This document shows positions 34,926-45,500 of a DNA stretch of 64,000 nucleotides, one piece after another. Both the position numbers and the translations under genes were made by a program. The notes beneath the pieces are model-generated. The model did not search any database, had not been told where the DNA came from, and was given only the letters and a program-made list of their open reading frames with translations. This DNA is from Hymenoscyphus infarciens (Eukaryota > Ascomycota > Leotiomycetes > Helotiales > Helotiaceae). The stretch lies in assembly GCA_001414345.1 (NCBI GenBank), contig LLCB01000140.1:62001-126000 (forward strand). Direction: 5' to 3'. Position 1 is the first letter of the stretch. The number at the start of each line of letters is the position of its first letter.

Positions 34926-36044
34926 ATCGAAGGAGCTTTGGGTTCAGGTTGCAATTGATTCTGGCAAAAGGCAAGCGCAGTTGCGGCTCGATCATTGGTT
35001 GGCGCCATCTTCGGATTTCTTGGGTAATTTATGTCGCTGTATCTGAAAGGAATCGTGAGATGCTGCAGCGAGAAAAGTGAGGTCTTATCCAGAGAGTTGG
35101 AGATCTCGAGAGAGTTGGAGATCTCGAGAGAGCTCCTAGTAGCAAGAAGAGTGGGGTTCCAGATGTTTCCCAAAAATAGAAAGTTGCTAACCGTGTGAGG
35201 ATTAGCCGAAAATGATTGCTTTTCACTTCCACACTTCCACCACCTTAAAGAAAGGCTCCCCTCCCAGCCATCTTCTTTCTGCTCGTTTGTCATCTTTGTC
35301 TCTGGAGATTCTAGAGACGACTTTGTTGACGTTAGGCCTTTGGGATTGTTCCCTTGCATGTGCCATGTGTTCTGTACTCCTCCTGTACCTCTCGCCATGC
35401 AGTCATATTTTTCTATCCAACTGCAGAGTCTGAGAATCTTCTGAATACGAGAGATGAGCCTCTCCTGAACCACCATAGCAGAACCTTTCGGAGTTACTCG
35501 ATTTTTACTTCTACTGTAGCACCAAGTCACCAAGTGGAGAGCAGTCAAAATCAACCCCAGAAACGGGTGGGAATGGCAAGTTGTAACTGGCCAGCCATGC
35601 TGGAGAGCTGAATCTTGGTCCGAAAAGGCGCATTTCGGCGAGGCTTTCCTCCCGGTAAATCTCAGCCGCAATGTCCACAACAAATCACGCGCTGTTGCTA
35701 CTGGATATTCGGATATTTCTGGCTGTCAATGTCACTCTCGTGGCGCGCGTGGAATACTCTCGTTGGTTGTTGGAAAAACAATTGTCTTGGCTTCAGAATG
35801 TGTGCCGAGGCGCATCTCTCTTTGGAAAGTTCCATGCAATAGTTCGCGCATGTCTTGGACTATTTTCTTTCTGGGACCAATTGACTCATGAAATGGGCGG
35901 GATGTGGTGCGCGTTGGAAATTTCCTTTATATCCTCCTTTCCGCAGCTCTCTCTCTTTTCTTTTTGCCAACCTTTGATATCTATCTCCCCACATTCGTTG
36001 ATCTTCTGTAAAACCAAGACTCTTCAGCCAATCCCTCCCCCATC
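34926..36044. other. divergent promoter region with an 18-bp tandem repeat
   Basis: It separates the divergent modin-like and GPI-protein genes. Two full copies plus part of a third of AGAGAGTTGGAGATCTCG run from 35091 to about 35132. A pyrimidine-rich stretch at 35920-36040 precedes the GPI-protein ATG, typical of strong fungal promoters. Open frames on both strands look like chance. Confidence 0.45.
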
Positions 36045-37195
36045 ATGACATCTCGAACAATGCTTCTCGCTCTACCGATCCTTCTCCAGGTACTGGGTGT
36101 TAATGCTGCTGGCTTCGCGGATATTCTTCTCCGAGACATCGTTCTTCCCCGATCTCCAGCTGGTGCCTTAGTTGGAGATGCCTTCGGAATTTTCGATGGA
36201 ACTCCAACAGTTGGAGCCCGAGCAGTACCATCAGCTTGCAGCTTCGTTCTTGGAGCTATCGATTATTGTTCTTCAGTGAGTCCTGGATGGATTGCAGCAC
36301 CGACGAAAACACAAGCAACATGCTTGTGCTACAGCGATGCCAGCTGGGCCCCAAGCATTTTCGATAACTCCGTTTCTTCCTGTATGTTGTCTCCGATACT
36401 GAGATATGCCTTCCCTTGCTAACCAGAACTCCAGGTGCACAATATGCAAGAACGGCAGACCCGGCAGACTACTCGATATTTTCTGCATTGGGTGGCTTCT
36501 GTTCCAGTGCCGGCAACGTTCGAGTAAATACCGTCTCAACAAGCGCTAGAACGACTGCCACTTCTTCATTCGGGACAACCACTGCCAAACCGACAGCCAT
36601 ATCATCATCACCAACCATAACTCCTGGGCCTACGACTGCTAAACCTACCGGAACCACTACACCCTTGAGCGCGGCCCCCGGTTGCTCTACAATTTCTCGC
36701 CTCTTGAACTCATGTAGCTCCGCGACAAGAGGTTTCACAGACCTTCCGCCAGCCAGCCAGGCCGCTTGTCTTTGCTACTCTTCATCCTCGTACGCTCCAG
36801 GGAACTTTGATGACAATGTCCAAATTTGCGCAAGCTTCGTTTCGACTGCGACCCCCACAGCCTATCCAGTTTTCTCTGCTCTCCAGGACTTCTGTGGCGT
36901 GGAAGGCGATGTTCGTGGTGGGTCTGTTACAGTTCCAGCTGGAAGCACGAGACAAACCACGGCCGCTTTGACGGGCGTGGGTATTTCTGCTCTCGCTGGG
37001 CCGGGAACAGATGCTGTCACCACAACGGCAGCTCCTACTGCGAACCCCACTCCGAATAATGGGCCTGTTACCGTTACTGGAGGATCGCCTGCTACCACAT
37101 CCAAATCTTCGGCTGCGGGTTTGGAATTGACGGCTTGGAATAATATGGTTCTGGGAATGGGATCGGTTGCCGTTTCTGTTATTCTCTTCCTGTGA
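36045..37195 (+). CDS. secreted GPI-anchored Cys/Ser-Thr-rich wall protein
   Basis: Exons 36045-36381 and 36435-37195 (GTATGT...CCAG) give 365 residues. The N-terminal 21 residues are a signal peptide (LLALPILLQVLGVNA). Two homologous cysteine modules follow. The first starts CSFVLGAIDYCSS and continues QATCLCYSDASWAPSIFDN...C, ending YSIFSALGGFC. The second starts CSTISRLLNSCSS and continues QAACLCYSSSSYAPGNFDD...C, ending YPVFSALQDFC. Each has six cysteines in the same order. A Thr/Pro/Ser linker separates them and another leads to a C-terminal hydrophobic tail (MVLGMGSVAVSVILFL) after small residues, as in GPI-anchor signals. Probably a cell-surface glycoprotein. The spacing resembles, but does not match, the CFEM domain. 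Confidence 0.85.
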
Positions 37196-37983
37196 GGATG
37201 GAATTACGATTTGTTGTTTATGAGCGTATGACTTTGCTGTTTATTTAATGGAGTTTGACTCGGGGATACTAGCCACTCGTTGGATTCCTGGGGAGTCTTG
37301 GGGATGTTAATGTTTGGGAGTTTGATAATTATTTATACCCCTCTTATGCCCACCAGTTAGTCTGCAGCTGAGGAAGCGAGATTGTTGCCTCACTTGCGAA
37401 GGGTAGTTGATGAGACTTGAAATTTAGAACGTGACCATGTTAGCAAAAGCGCCCGGATACTTTGGCAATTAAAAGTGGTAGTAAATGCTTCGGTGCCTTC
37501 GGTTCGTACCTGCCTACCTAAACCTCGTTGTCCCAATTTTCTAGAACAATTCATTTAAATTATCCTACACACTTGAAACAATTTGAAATTTTCCTAGACA
37601 GCTGGAACAATCAACTTTAATTGTCCCAGAAAGTTAGAACAACGTGACGCATCGAAGGTTTTTACTGCCGCTTCCATCGCGAGACCCTTTACCCCACAGA
37701 AATAATCGACGGACGAAGCGAAGAGGTCGTTGTATCGCTTAGCATACACCCTTTTAGCACTGTCATTCCTAACCATCTCTCCGTCAGGGAGAGGTAGATA
37801 AGTATACAAAATATATCTTCACAACGCTTCAGATCATGAACCAAAAAAATACACCGATCGCGTTGCCTATGGAGCTCCATCCCAGTTCTCTATTAACAAC
37901 CATCGATTCACCTAAAAGAAATAGGTTTTCCGGGTATACGCACTTTCCAACCATACACGCCATATACAACAATACACGCAAAA
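37196..37983. other. intergenic holding a minisatellite
   Basis: Between the convergent GPI-protein and XLF genes. Besides the repeat annotated separately, nothing coding is seen. Confidence 0.45.
37532..37644. repeat. degenerate tandem repeat, about 31-bp unit, 3.6 copies
   Basis: Units start at 37532, 37564, 37593 and 37625. Each begins CC-[CT]-A, has GAACAA or GAAACAA in the middle and ends in an AATT-rich part. The outer ends also read as an imperfect 26-bp inverted repeat (37526-37551 against 37619-37644), so an origin as a small palindromic element is possible. Confidence 0.55.
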
Positions 37984-39981
37984 TCAGAATTTCCTCTTCT
38001 TCTTTGGAGGCGCAGCTTTAGCCTTAGCCTCCAACTGCTTCTTGATCTCAAGTCTCTTCTTATCCGCACGCTCCTCACTCGTCTCCCTCACGGGAGGAGT
38101 ATCCTCCTTCTTAACCTTTGCAGCCAGTCTACCTCTATCCGGGGTTCCAGCTTCTTGAGAAAGAGCAGCAGGCGATGAAGCTTCCCTCTTGCGACCTCCA
38201 ATCTGTCCTAGCCTTTTCTTGGCCGGCGTTGTGATTTCAGGGGCACTGTCACTCCCGTCCTCTGTATCAGAAGTGCTTTCTTTGACCCGAGCTTTGTGAC
38301 CTCCTATTTTACCCAACTTGCCTTTTTTCTTCGGGGTTGTGGATGATTCTGCATCAGGCGAATGTTCTGGGGAAGGTGATGGTGCTTTTTTATTGGCCCC
38401 TATTCTTCCAAGACCTCCTTTTCGCTTTGGTGGAGGTGGTGAGGATGGGGACGAGGATGCGGTTTCTGAATCAGCAGCATCTTTGGGGGGCTTCTTGGTC
38501 TCTTTTGGAAGAGAAGGCTCTTCATCCTCTGTTGCCATTTCCGAAGGTGGTGCTTTATTGACAAGTGTTTTTGCTGGACGATCTTCGTCCTCTGTACTTG
38601 CTTCATCGACCTTGGCAGACGGAGGTGAACGAGGTTGGGGGTTTTTGACCCCGATCTTGCTTAGCTTTTTGGTTGGCTTTGTCACAGGTTCATCGTCTTC
38701 AGAGGTTGAACTATCGGCTTTGGGGGTTGGTGCTTTCTTTCTTCCAACGCCCCCAAGACTCTTCTTGATTGGTTTGGGTTGAGGCTCATCATCATCGGTA
38801 CTTTCATCAACCTCAACATTCTTGCCGCCGGCTTTCTCAAATCCCTTCGATTTTCTGGATGGCAGAGGGGGTGAAACCTTCGGTTGGGATAGAGGAAAAC
38901 TGTCGGGTATCTTTGAGAGCTGAGAGGGGGCATCGAGATCATCGTCGTCAGAATCAATTGAGGGCTCAGCAGCTTCCTCCGGGGTTCGATCAAAATTCTT
39001 AGACTTGGGATGGTTGGGCAGTTCTTGGGTCTGGAAATCATCATTGTCATCTGATGAATCAACCTTCTTAGGCGAAGCTTCTCGGGTTGTTATAGGTTTT
39101 GGCAGATTCTTCTTCATGGGCGACTTGGATTTCGATTTGCCAAGATTAGTTGAGATCTTTCCATTTTGCAAATTTACGGTGATTCCTTTGATATCATCCC
39201 ACCAGGCCTCGCCATCCTCCTCACTCTCTCCCTTCTTTGCATTTGCCTCAACCGCAAGAGTCCCGTCTCCCCCATCATCTCGAAAGACGTCTGAGAGGAG
39301 AGTTACGGTATCATGTGATATCTTTCTCTTCGCGTTGTCCCTCCAAGTCGCCAGATTGAACTGTCCCAAACCCTTAACCCGCTCCTCAGCCGTCTTCCGA
39401 TCAATCTTTCGGCCGGATTTCCCCGTAGCTTGAGGGAACACTTCGCCCAGTGACGTACCCTGGTATTCCAGTTTATCGAGCAGCTTCTGTATAACATGGT
39501 CCTTGTCGTGCAGCGCCTCCGCAAGGCTCATCACCTCCTGCATGCGTGCCTGCTGTGCTTCTATCAACGGTATGATGAATTGACCTGCAAGCTGAGTCTG
39601 CGGGGCTGCAGATAATCGGACCGGCCATTCGAGAGGCATGAGACCCCCTGGCAAGGTCACCTTGAGGTTGAGCGTGATGGATGGTCGGTCATCGTCGGCA
39701 TTGATCGTCAACGCAGCTGTTGTGCCATTACCCCCCTCCAGCCCCAGCTTGATTTTGTCCAGGAAGATATGCAATTGATCGCCATCGCTGGGATCGATAC
39801 TTGTTTCCTCCTGTTGGCTTCTGCGGATGATATTGCGTCGAGAAAGTGATTCGCTCCATAGGTTTGTCAAGTCCGTCAAACGGATTGTGTAGGAGAAATC
39901 GGAGGGGAACTCGACCGAGAGAAGAAGTGGTGGAAGATGAGAGCTCGCAGATAAAGACACACGGAGAGGCTTCCAGGCCAT
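37984..39981 (-). CDS. nej1: XLF/Nej1-type non-homologous end-joining factor
   Basis: Single open frame of 665 residues. The N-terminal 170 residues match the XRCC4-like XLF head: WKPLRVSLS near the start, LPPLLLSVEFPSDFSYTIRL, DLTNLWSESLSRR and LPGGLMPLEWPVRLS. A coiled-coil stalk follows (FIIPLIEAQQARMQEVMSLA...LLDKLEY) and then the fungal GKSGRKIDRKT and WWDDIKG segments. The rest is a long acidic/basic disordered tail with five copies of a short motif near [KG]-x-L-[GS]-x-[IV]-G. Spacers carry SSDD, STDDDE, STSEDDE, STEDED and ATEDEE clusters that look like CK2 sites. The last residues, PKKKRKF, are a basic-aromatic end like the Ku-binding motif of XLF. The protein should bridge DNA ends with Ku, ligase IV and its XRCC4-like partner in the nucleus. 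It is longer than human XLF (299) because of the tail. Confidence 0.88.
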   Translation of the reverse strand: MAWKPLRVSLSASSHLPPLLLSVEFPSDFSYTIRLTDLTNLWSESLSRRNIIRRSQQEETSIDPSDGDQLHIFLDKIKLGLEGGNGTTAALTINADDDRPSITLNLKVTLPGGLMPLEWPVRLSAAPQTQLAGQFIIPLIEAQQARMQEVMSLAEALHDKDHVIQKLLDKLEYQGTSLGEVFPQATGKSGRKIDRKTAEERVKGLGQFNLATWRDNAKRKISHDTVTLLSDVFRDDGGDGTLAVEANAKKGESEEDGEAWWDDIKGITVNLQNGKISTNLGKSKSKSPMKKNLPKPITTREASPKKVDSSDDNDDFQTQELPNHPKSKNFDRTPEEAAEPSIDSDDDDLDAPSQLSKIPDSFPLSQPKVSPPLPSRKSKGFEKAGGKNVEVDESTDDDEPQPKPIKKSLGGVGRKKAPTPKADSSTSEDDEPVTKPTKKLSKIGVKNPQPRSPPSAKVDEASTEDEDRPAKTLVNKAPPSEMATEDEEPSLPKETKKPPKDAADSETASSSPSSPPPPKRKGGLGRIGANKKAPSPSPEHSPDAESSTTPKKKGKLGKIGGHKARVKESTSDTEDGSDSAPEITTPAKKRLGQIGGRKREASSPAALSQEAGTPDRGRLAAKVKKEDTPPVRETSEERADKKRLEIKKQLEAKAKAAPPKKKRKF

Positions 39982-40643
39982 TTGAGCAATCGTTCTGCAG
40001 AGGTCTGAGCTAAGGCGTTGCTGTTGTGCCGCACTAATGGGGTACCGGACAAAACGGTCGTGAGGCTGTGAATCAGTGGGGAGATCTGGAATAGCGTGGA
40101 ATCGTCGATGCGATACGATGCGGAAGGTGACGGCTATGATGCTTCGTAAGTCAGGCGGAGCATGTCGGGAAGCTGCACATTGTTACTCGAGCACAATGAA
40201 GATGAACGATATCGACCCCGCGAAATGAATCGTCACGGAGGCCTATAGGTCCCTGTAAAAAACGCGGGATCACGTGTCGTAGAATTTTGGCCAACGGGGT
40301 TCATAGTAACGTGTGTGAGAATATTACTGAGATCGAGTCTCTTACTTTAGAAGTGAAGTGGGAGAAAATCGTGAAAAACCTTGACGTAGGAAGAAAAACT
40401 GTACCTAAGTATTTTATGAAGATTGAGAAAAATGTAACAGTACTAAGAGAAGTCACGAGTGGAGATTTGAGAAAAAGTAAAGCAATATAATTTCATTTCA
40501 TGTCTTACGCGTAAGGAACAAGCGAATAGAGGCAGAATTTGCTACTGGTAGAGCAAAGTTCGAGTGAGAACACTATGCCTTTGTGTAGGTCACCTCTTAA
40601 GGTCGTATCTATATATCGTCATCCCTATATACTATCAGCTATT
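39982..40643. other. intergenic
   Basis: Promoter of the XLF gene. A 67-codon plus-strand frame (40287-40490) has no support. Confidence 0.4.
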
Positions 40644-40950
40644 TCAACAAAGATTTGGTTGGAGACTTAGTAACTTACACATAAAGGTTATTCTCTCGTC
40701 GCTGGTCTTGTAGGTTGAAACCATGATTTCTAGGGCTTGATTCTCTTCCTCCTCCTCTGAAATTCCTGTCTCTAAGAATCCTTGCACAATCCTTGAGCAG
40801 ATTACTACTGGTTTGTAAGACAGTTGGTAATACATGTGGTCACGTTCTAACAAGTGTCGAGTCCAGGTCGCAGCCCACGATTTTATGACCCTTGGGGGCA
40901 CAAGCGGTACCAACTCGACGTGTCCAGGAATCCTGGGGATGCGGGATGAA
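40644..40950 (-). pseudogene. 3' half of 2EXR-family gene, separated by transposon
   Basis: Minus-strand frame ending at 40644 with IPGHVELVPLVPPRVI, SWAATWTRHLLERD and a Glu-rich stretch. The frame enters from the transposon end at 40950, where the 8-bp duplication GGGATGAA (40943-40950) lies. The codon phase matches the 5' half at 51978-52719 exactly: 742 nt plus 299 nt, counting one TSD copy, is 347 codons. A GTAAGT near 40680 could be a donor of a further intron, in which case the true end lies farther left. This piece has no promoter or start of its own. Confidence 0.7.
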
Positions 40951-42301
40951 TAGGTCTGCACAACGAATAAAAGCTACGAATATATTCAGAATATTTACGA
41001 TTTTCCACAGATAAATTACCCTTTGAATTATTTAAGAATAAGGAGAGTTTAAGGTATAAATAGTAGTCGTTTATTTAAGAATATTCTATATTCTCTACCC
41101 TTTTAGTATGGTTTCCTACTTATCTAAATATATATGAAAATCCCTTGAAATTATCTACTTTAGTTACTTTTGTTGTCTTGATTAGGCTATGCTAGGGCGT
41201 TTCTAGGCTAAAAAAGTAGATAAATTAGTTGTTGAATAAGGCTATTCTCAAAGTATTACTTACGCTGAGCTTAGCTTATAAAATCGCTTTTTAATTACTC
41301 TCTTTTTTCTTACTCTTTTCATCCTCTTAATTATAGTAACTCTTTAAAAGTCTTATAATATATATAGTAGAACTATCTATCGCTATACGCTATACTCTAA
41401 TTATATCTCAACCTTTTAAAAAGAGTCTTTTAACGTTGACTTCGGTGCTTAGAATAGCTAATAAATTATATATATAAAGTATAGTATTTAAGTATTAAAA
41501 GGTATTTAACTTCTACTATTTTAGGAGCTACTCCTTATTAGTATTAAAAGTTATAATATAAGAGTTATTGAGATACTAATTAAAGTCGGTATATAACTCG
41601 TTAGAGCTAGTAGTATTTAAAGTATAAGCTCTTAAAAGGAGATTCTACTAGTAGATAGAGTATTCTAGTAGGTACTCTATAGTAGGCTCTATTTAAGCGA
41701 TTAGACTATCTTAAGAGTATTAGCGCTTTATATAAAGTTTAATCTAATCGATAATTTAGAGAGCTTAAGAGAGGTTATATTATTATCGAATTAGTATATA
41801 CTTAATACGTAGATCGAGGACGTAGGTAATAAAGTAAATCAGTAACTACTCTATCTTAAAAGTCTACTTTTTAAATAAAATTTTAGTATGATTAAAAGTA
41901 TCTTTAAGATCTTAGAGTATAAGAATATAAGAAGCCTCTTCTATTATAATATTATAAATAAGGTCGGCTAATCTCTATATAATACTAATATATTTAGAGA
42001 GAGATAGCGCCTAGTATAAAACTAAAAGTATATAATTATAAAAAGGCTTTATATAAAGCTCTACCTACTTATAAAGATCCTACTTATCCTAGGTAGGAAT
42101 AAGGAACCGATATATACTAAAGTCTCTCCTAAATCAAGTAATTATACTCTTTTGTTTTTAAGCCTTAAATATTATTAAATAGAGGGAATTCTACTAAGTA
42201 TTAATATTAATAGGAATTATCCTCGTTTAAGTAATTTAATACTAAGTATTTTAACGTTCGTTACTTCTTATAATCTAGAGTATAAGATAGTGTATTTTTA
42301 T

Positions 42302-42476
42302 TATTACGGGACAAAGGTGGGTTAGATAAAGGATTACTTAATGATCCCCACCTTTTAAGTAAGGAGCATGGTATTTAAAGCCTTATACTCTCTCTTATAG
42401 TTTAAGGAATTAAGTATCTACTTTAACTTTACTTTGCTTATTCTATACTCTCGATATAGCTTCTATAATCGCTATA
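42302..42476 (+). repeat. 5' LTR of Copia element
   Basis: 175 bp; pairs with 49906-50080 and is preceded by TSD TTTAT. Confidence 0.9.
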
Positions 42477-42539
42477 GTTATAAGCCTGGTTAGTAGATAG
42501 GATACTACTTCTACTATACTGGTTATATTAGCTTTATCT

Positions 42540-45500
42540 TCTTTTTTATCTATTCTTATCTTCTTCTCAAGAGTACTACTTTTACAATAGTAAGCTTACT
42601 CTTGACTGAAAAGGTCCTCCTCACTAACTAAAACTCGTAGCCTATATAGTACAACCGCTTCTTTTATATTACCTACTAAGAAAGAGTCTAGGAATACTTT
42701 AATCTAAATAACTCTAACGCTAAGAACGCTGACAAGCTCGAAAGACCTTATCCCACAATTAAATAGGCTGTACTTAATAAGAATATTAGACTTGAAAAAG
42801 CCTAGCTTATAGTAAATAAAGCCTAGGATATACTCTTAGTAGCTTAACGTGTCAGAAGAAATCCACTAGAACTACCTCTCCTAGTATTAGCTGACAACGT
42901 TAAAGAGGACTTTAGAGACAATGTTAAAAGATACGCTTTTAAAATTAACAAGCTTTATACTATATAAGGCAAGATACGTAAAGTTAGCTTCTAGGTAGAG
43001 AGTACTATGGATAAGTCTATACTCTTAGAAGCTTAATCCTTACTTAGGTACGTTAGGAAATTCGCTCCCTAGGACCTAATTTGAAAGCTTAAAAGCAACT
43101 TAGTACTAATATTAGAAAGCACGGAAGACATAGTATACACAGAATACTAGAATACACTAGCTTAAACCAAATCAGGGTCTATAAACCCTAATCGCTAGTT
43201 CTCTAACTAGAAACGCTACTACAACTAAGTAAAAAATTTTCAACTCTCAAAGATTAAAGGTCCACTTGTAGCAAAGGACTTCCTAGATGTAGTTTACTGA
43301 ATTACTTCTACCTAGACGATGAGTTAAAAGATATAATTAATTAACAACATAGAGCTCAAGAAAGGAGTTATATCGCTTAATAATCTTGCTAAAATGTTTT
43401 TAGAGATCTTATATAAACACCTTATATTAAAGACTGATAGAAAGGCTAGTAGAATGTTTTCTATTCTTAGAGGTAGAAGCGATAACCCGTCTAATTCTAG
43501 GAATAGAGTCTAAAATAGAGGTTCTAATAATAAGAAATATCTATATAAGACTAGTTAAAGACACTTTTAGAAACCTATTAACTACCAAACCTTGGAATTC
43601 ATACTTACTAGAAAGTATAATCTTACTCTTAATAATCCCCTAGACGATAAGAAGTTAAAAGAGATTATATAGCACTTAGGAGCCCTTTTCTAAACAGACC
43701 TTTAAAAAAAACTAATTAAAAAGTTCCTTATAGCGTAATCCAAGTTTAGAAAGGGATCTATAAGCTCTATTTAAAGGTTATTAAAATACCTTATTAGGAA
43801 TATAAGTACTATAATCTTATCTCTAGAGCTTCTAACTAATCTAGAAAGAATAAACTAAGCCCTGAAATAGAGAATCTACGCTTTCTTAACCGAATATACT
43901 AGATACTCTCTTATAGATTTAACACTCTTTAACAACTATAGAGCGGTCTATCTTATCAACAGCAAGGACATACTCGTCTTAGAAACCTTTAAGCGCTCTA
44001 ATAACATAGTAGAATTAAGAACAACTAGTATTCCAATTAGTGGAATAGGAATAAGAGTCATAAAGAACGTTTTTAGAGGTAAGAGAAGAAGTGACTCTAT
44101 AGATCTAACGCTTACTAATATTGTTATAATTAAGGGTTTTTATTCTAACATTATCTTAGAAGTACGTATTAGGGAATCTAGAGTATGGTATAATAGGTAC
44201 AACTATTCACTACACTTTAGGCTTATAGAGAATAGTATAGTTATTAAATCTTTAATTCGTATAGTAAACTTAGTCTTATTTGAATATAACCCTATTAACA
44301 ACTATACTAAGCTCTAAAACCCTTAAGCTATGTCTACTTTAATGTGCTTAACACTCTCTAAAAAGATTAACAAACGTTTCTATAAGAAGATAAGAGACTA
44401 TACTAGACTAAGAAACGATTTAGCAGAAATTTAATATAGAAGATTAGAATATCTAGGACAGAAAGCTCTCAAAGCTCTAGTCTAGTCAGTGAGGAACGTA
44501 AAAATTATAGGTATTAAACAAGTAAAGTGCTCATACTATACTGTTACTTATGCTTAGAACGTAGTTTCAAGACATATCTCTAAGAATAAGAGTATACAAC
44601 TATTCTAGCAGTGCTTGTAGGATCTATTTAACTTCTTAACTAGACATAATAGAGCTGAATAGCTCCTTCTAATAAAAGAGGAGTATAGTAGAAAGCTCTT
44701 TAGATTTATAATAATAAATAAGAGAAGAGAAACAGTGTTTAAAAAGCTTAGAAACTTCGAAAGATAGGTCAAACAGTAATACAGTCTTTTAATTTATAAG
44801 CTCAAGCATAATAACAATAAATTAGTAATCCCATAGCATAGCGCCTTAGAATACACTTTATAGGCTGCTAAAATTAGAATAGACCTAGAGCTTACGCTAA
44901 CTCACACTTATAAGCTGAATAGAGAGGTAGAGAGAGCAAGATAAGAAGTAATTACACGCTCGATTAAAATATTATCTACTACTAACTTACTGTAACGCCT
45001 CTAAACTAAGTTAACTATAGCCAGAATCTAGCTCTATAATATAAGTCCTAACTAAAGAAATAAGTTTAAGACACTGAATAAGGTACTTCTATCATAGTTT
45101 AATAATTATTTCTGCTAGTATAATCCAAAGTTTAGGAACTTAGTAATAAAAGACCTTAGACTAGATTAGAATAGAATCTATGTCTACAGATCTAGGGCTT
45201 ATCTACTAAAAAAGGAGAGAGAGTAAGAAGTTGAGAAGAGAGCTTTTAAAGTTAATCTTAGAGCTTATATAGGTTATTTAGTTGGATATGTCTTATTAAA
45301 TATCTACTGCATCTGGGTTCCACAGCTTAATTAAGTTATTATAACTTAGAACGTTATATTTAACAAAGAAATCTTTTATATACCAGAACACGAAAAGGTA
45401 GAATAACAACCTATTACAATTACTTATATAGTAGTATAGTATATAGTTAAGTAGGAGTAATAGGATGCTAAAGCTCTACTTAAAAGTGTTAGTATATACA

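Noticed and set aside
38318..38782. Plus-strand Gly/Ser/Val-rich ORF over the XLF tail
   Set aside because: Complement of the repetitive acidic/basic tail; no independent support.
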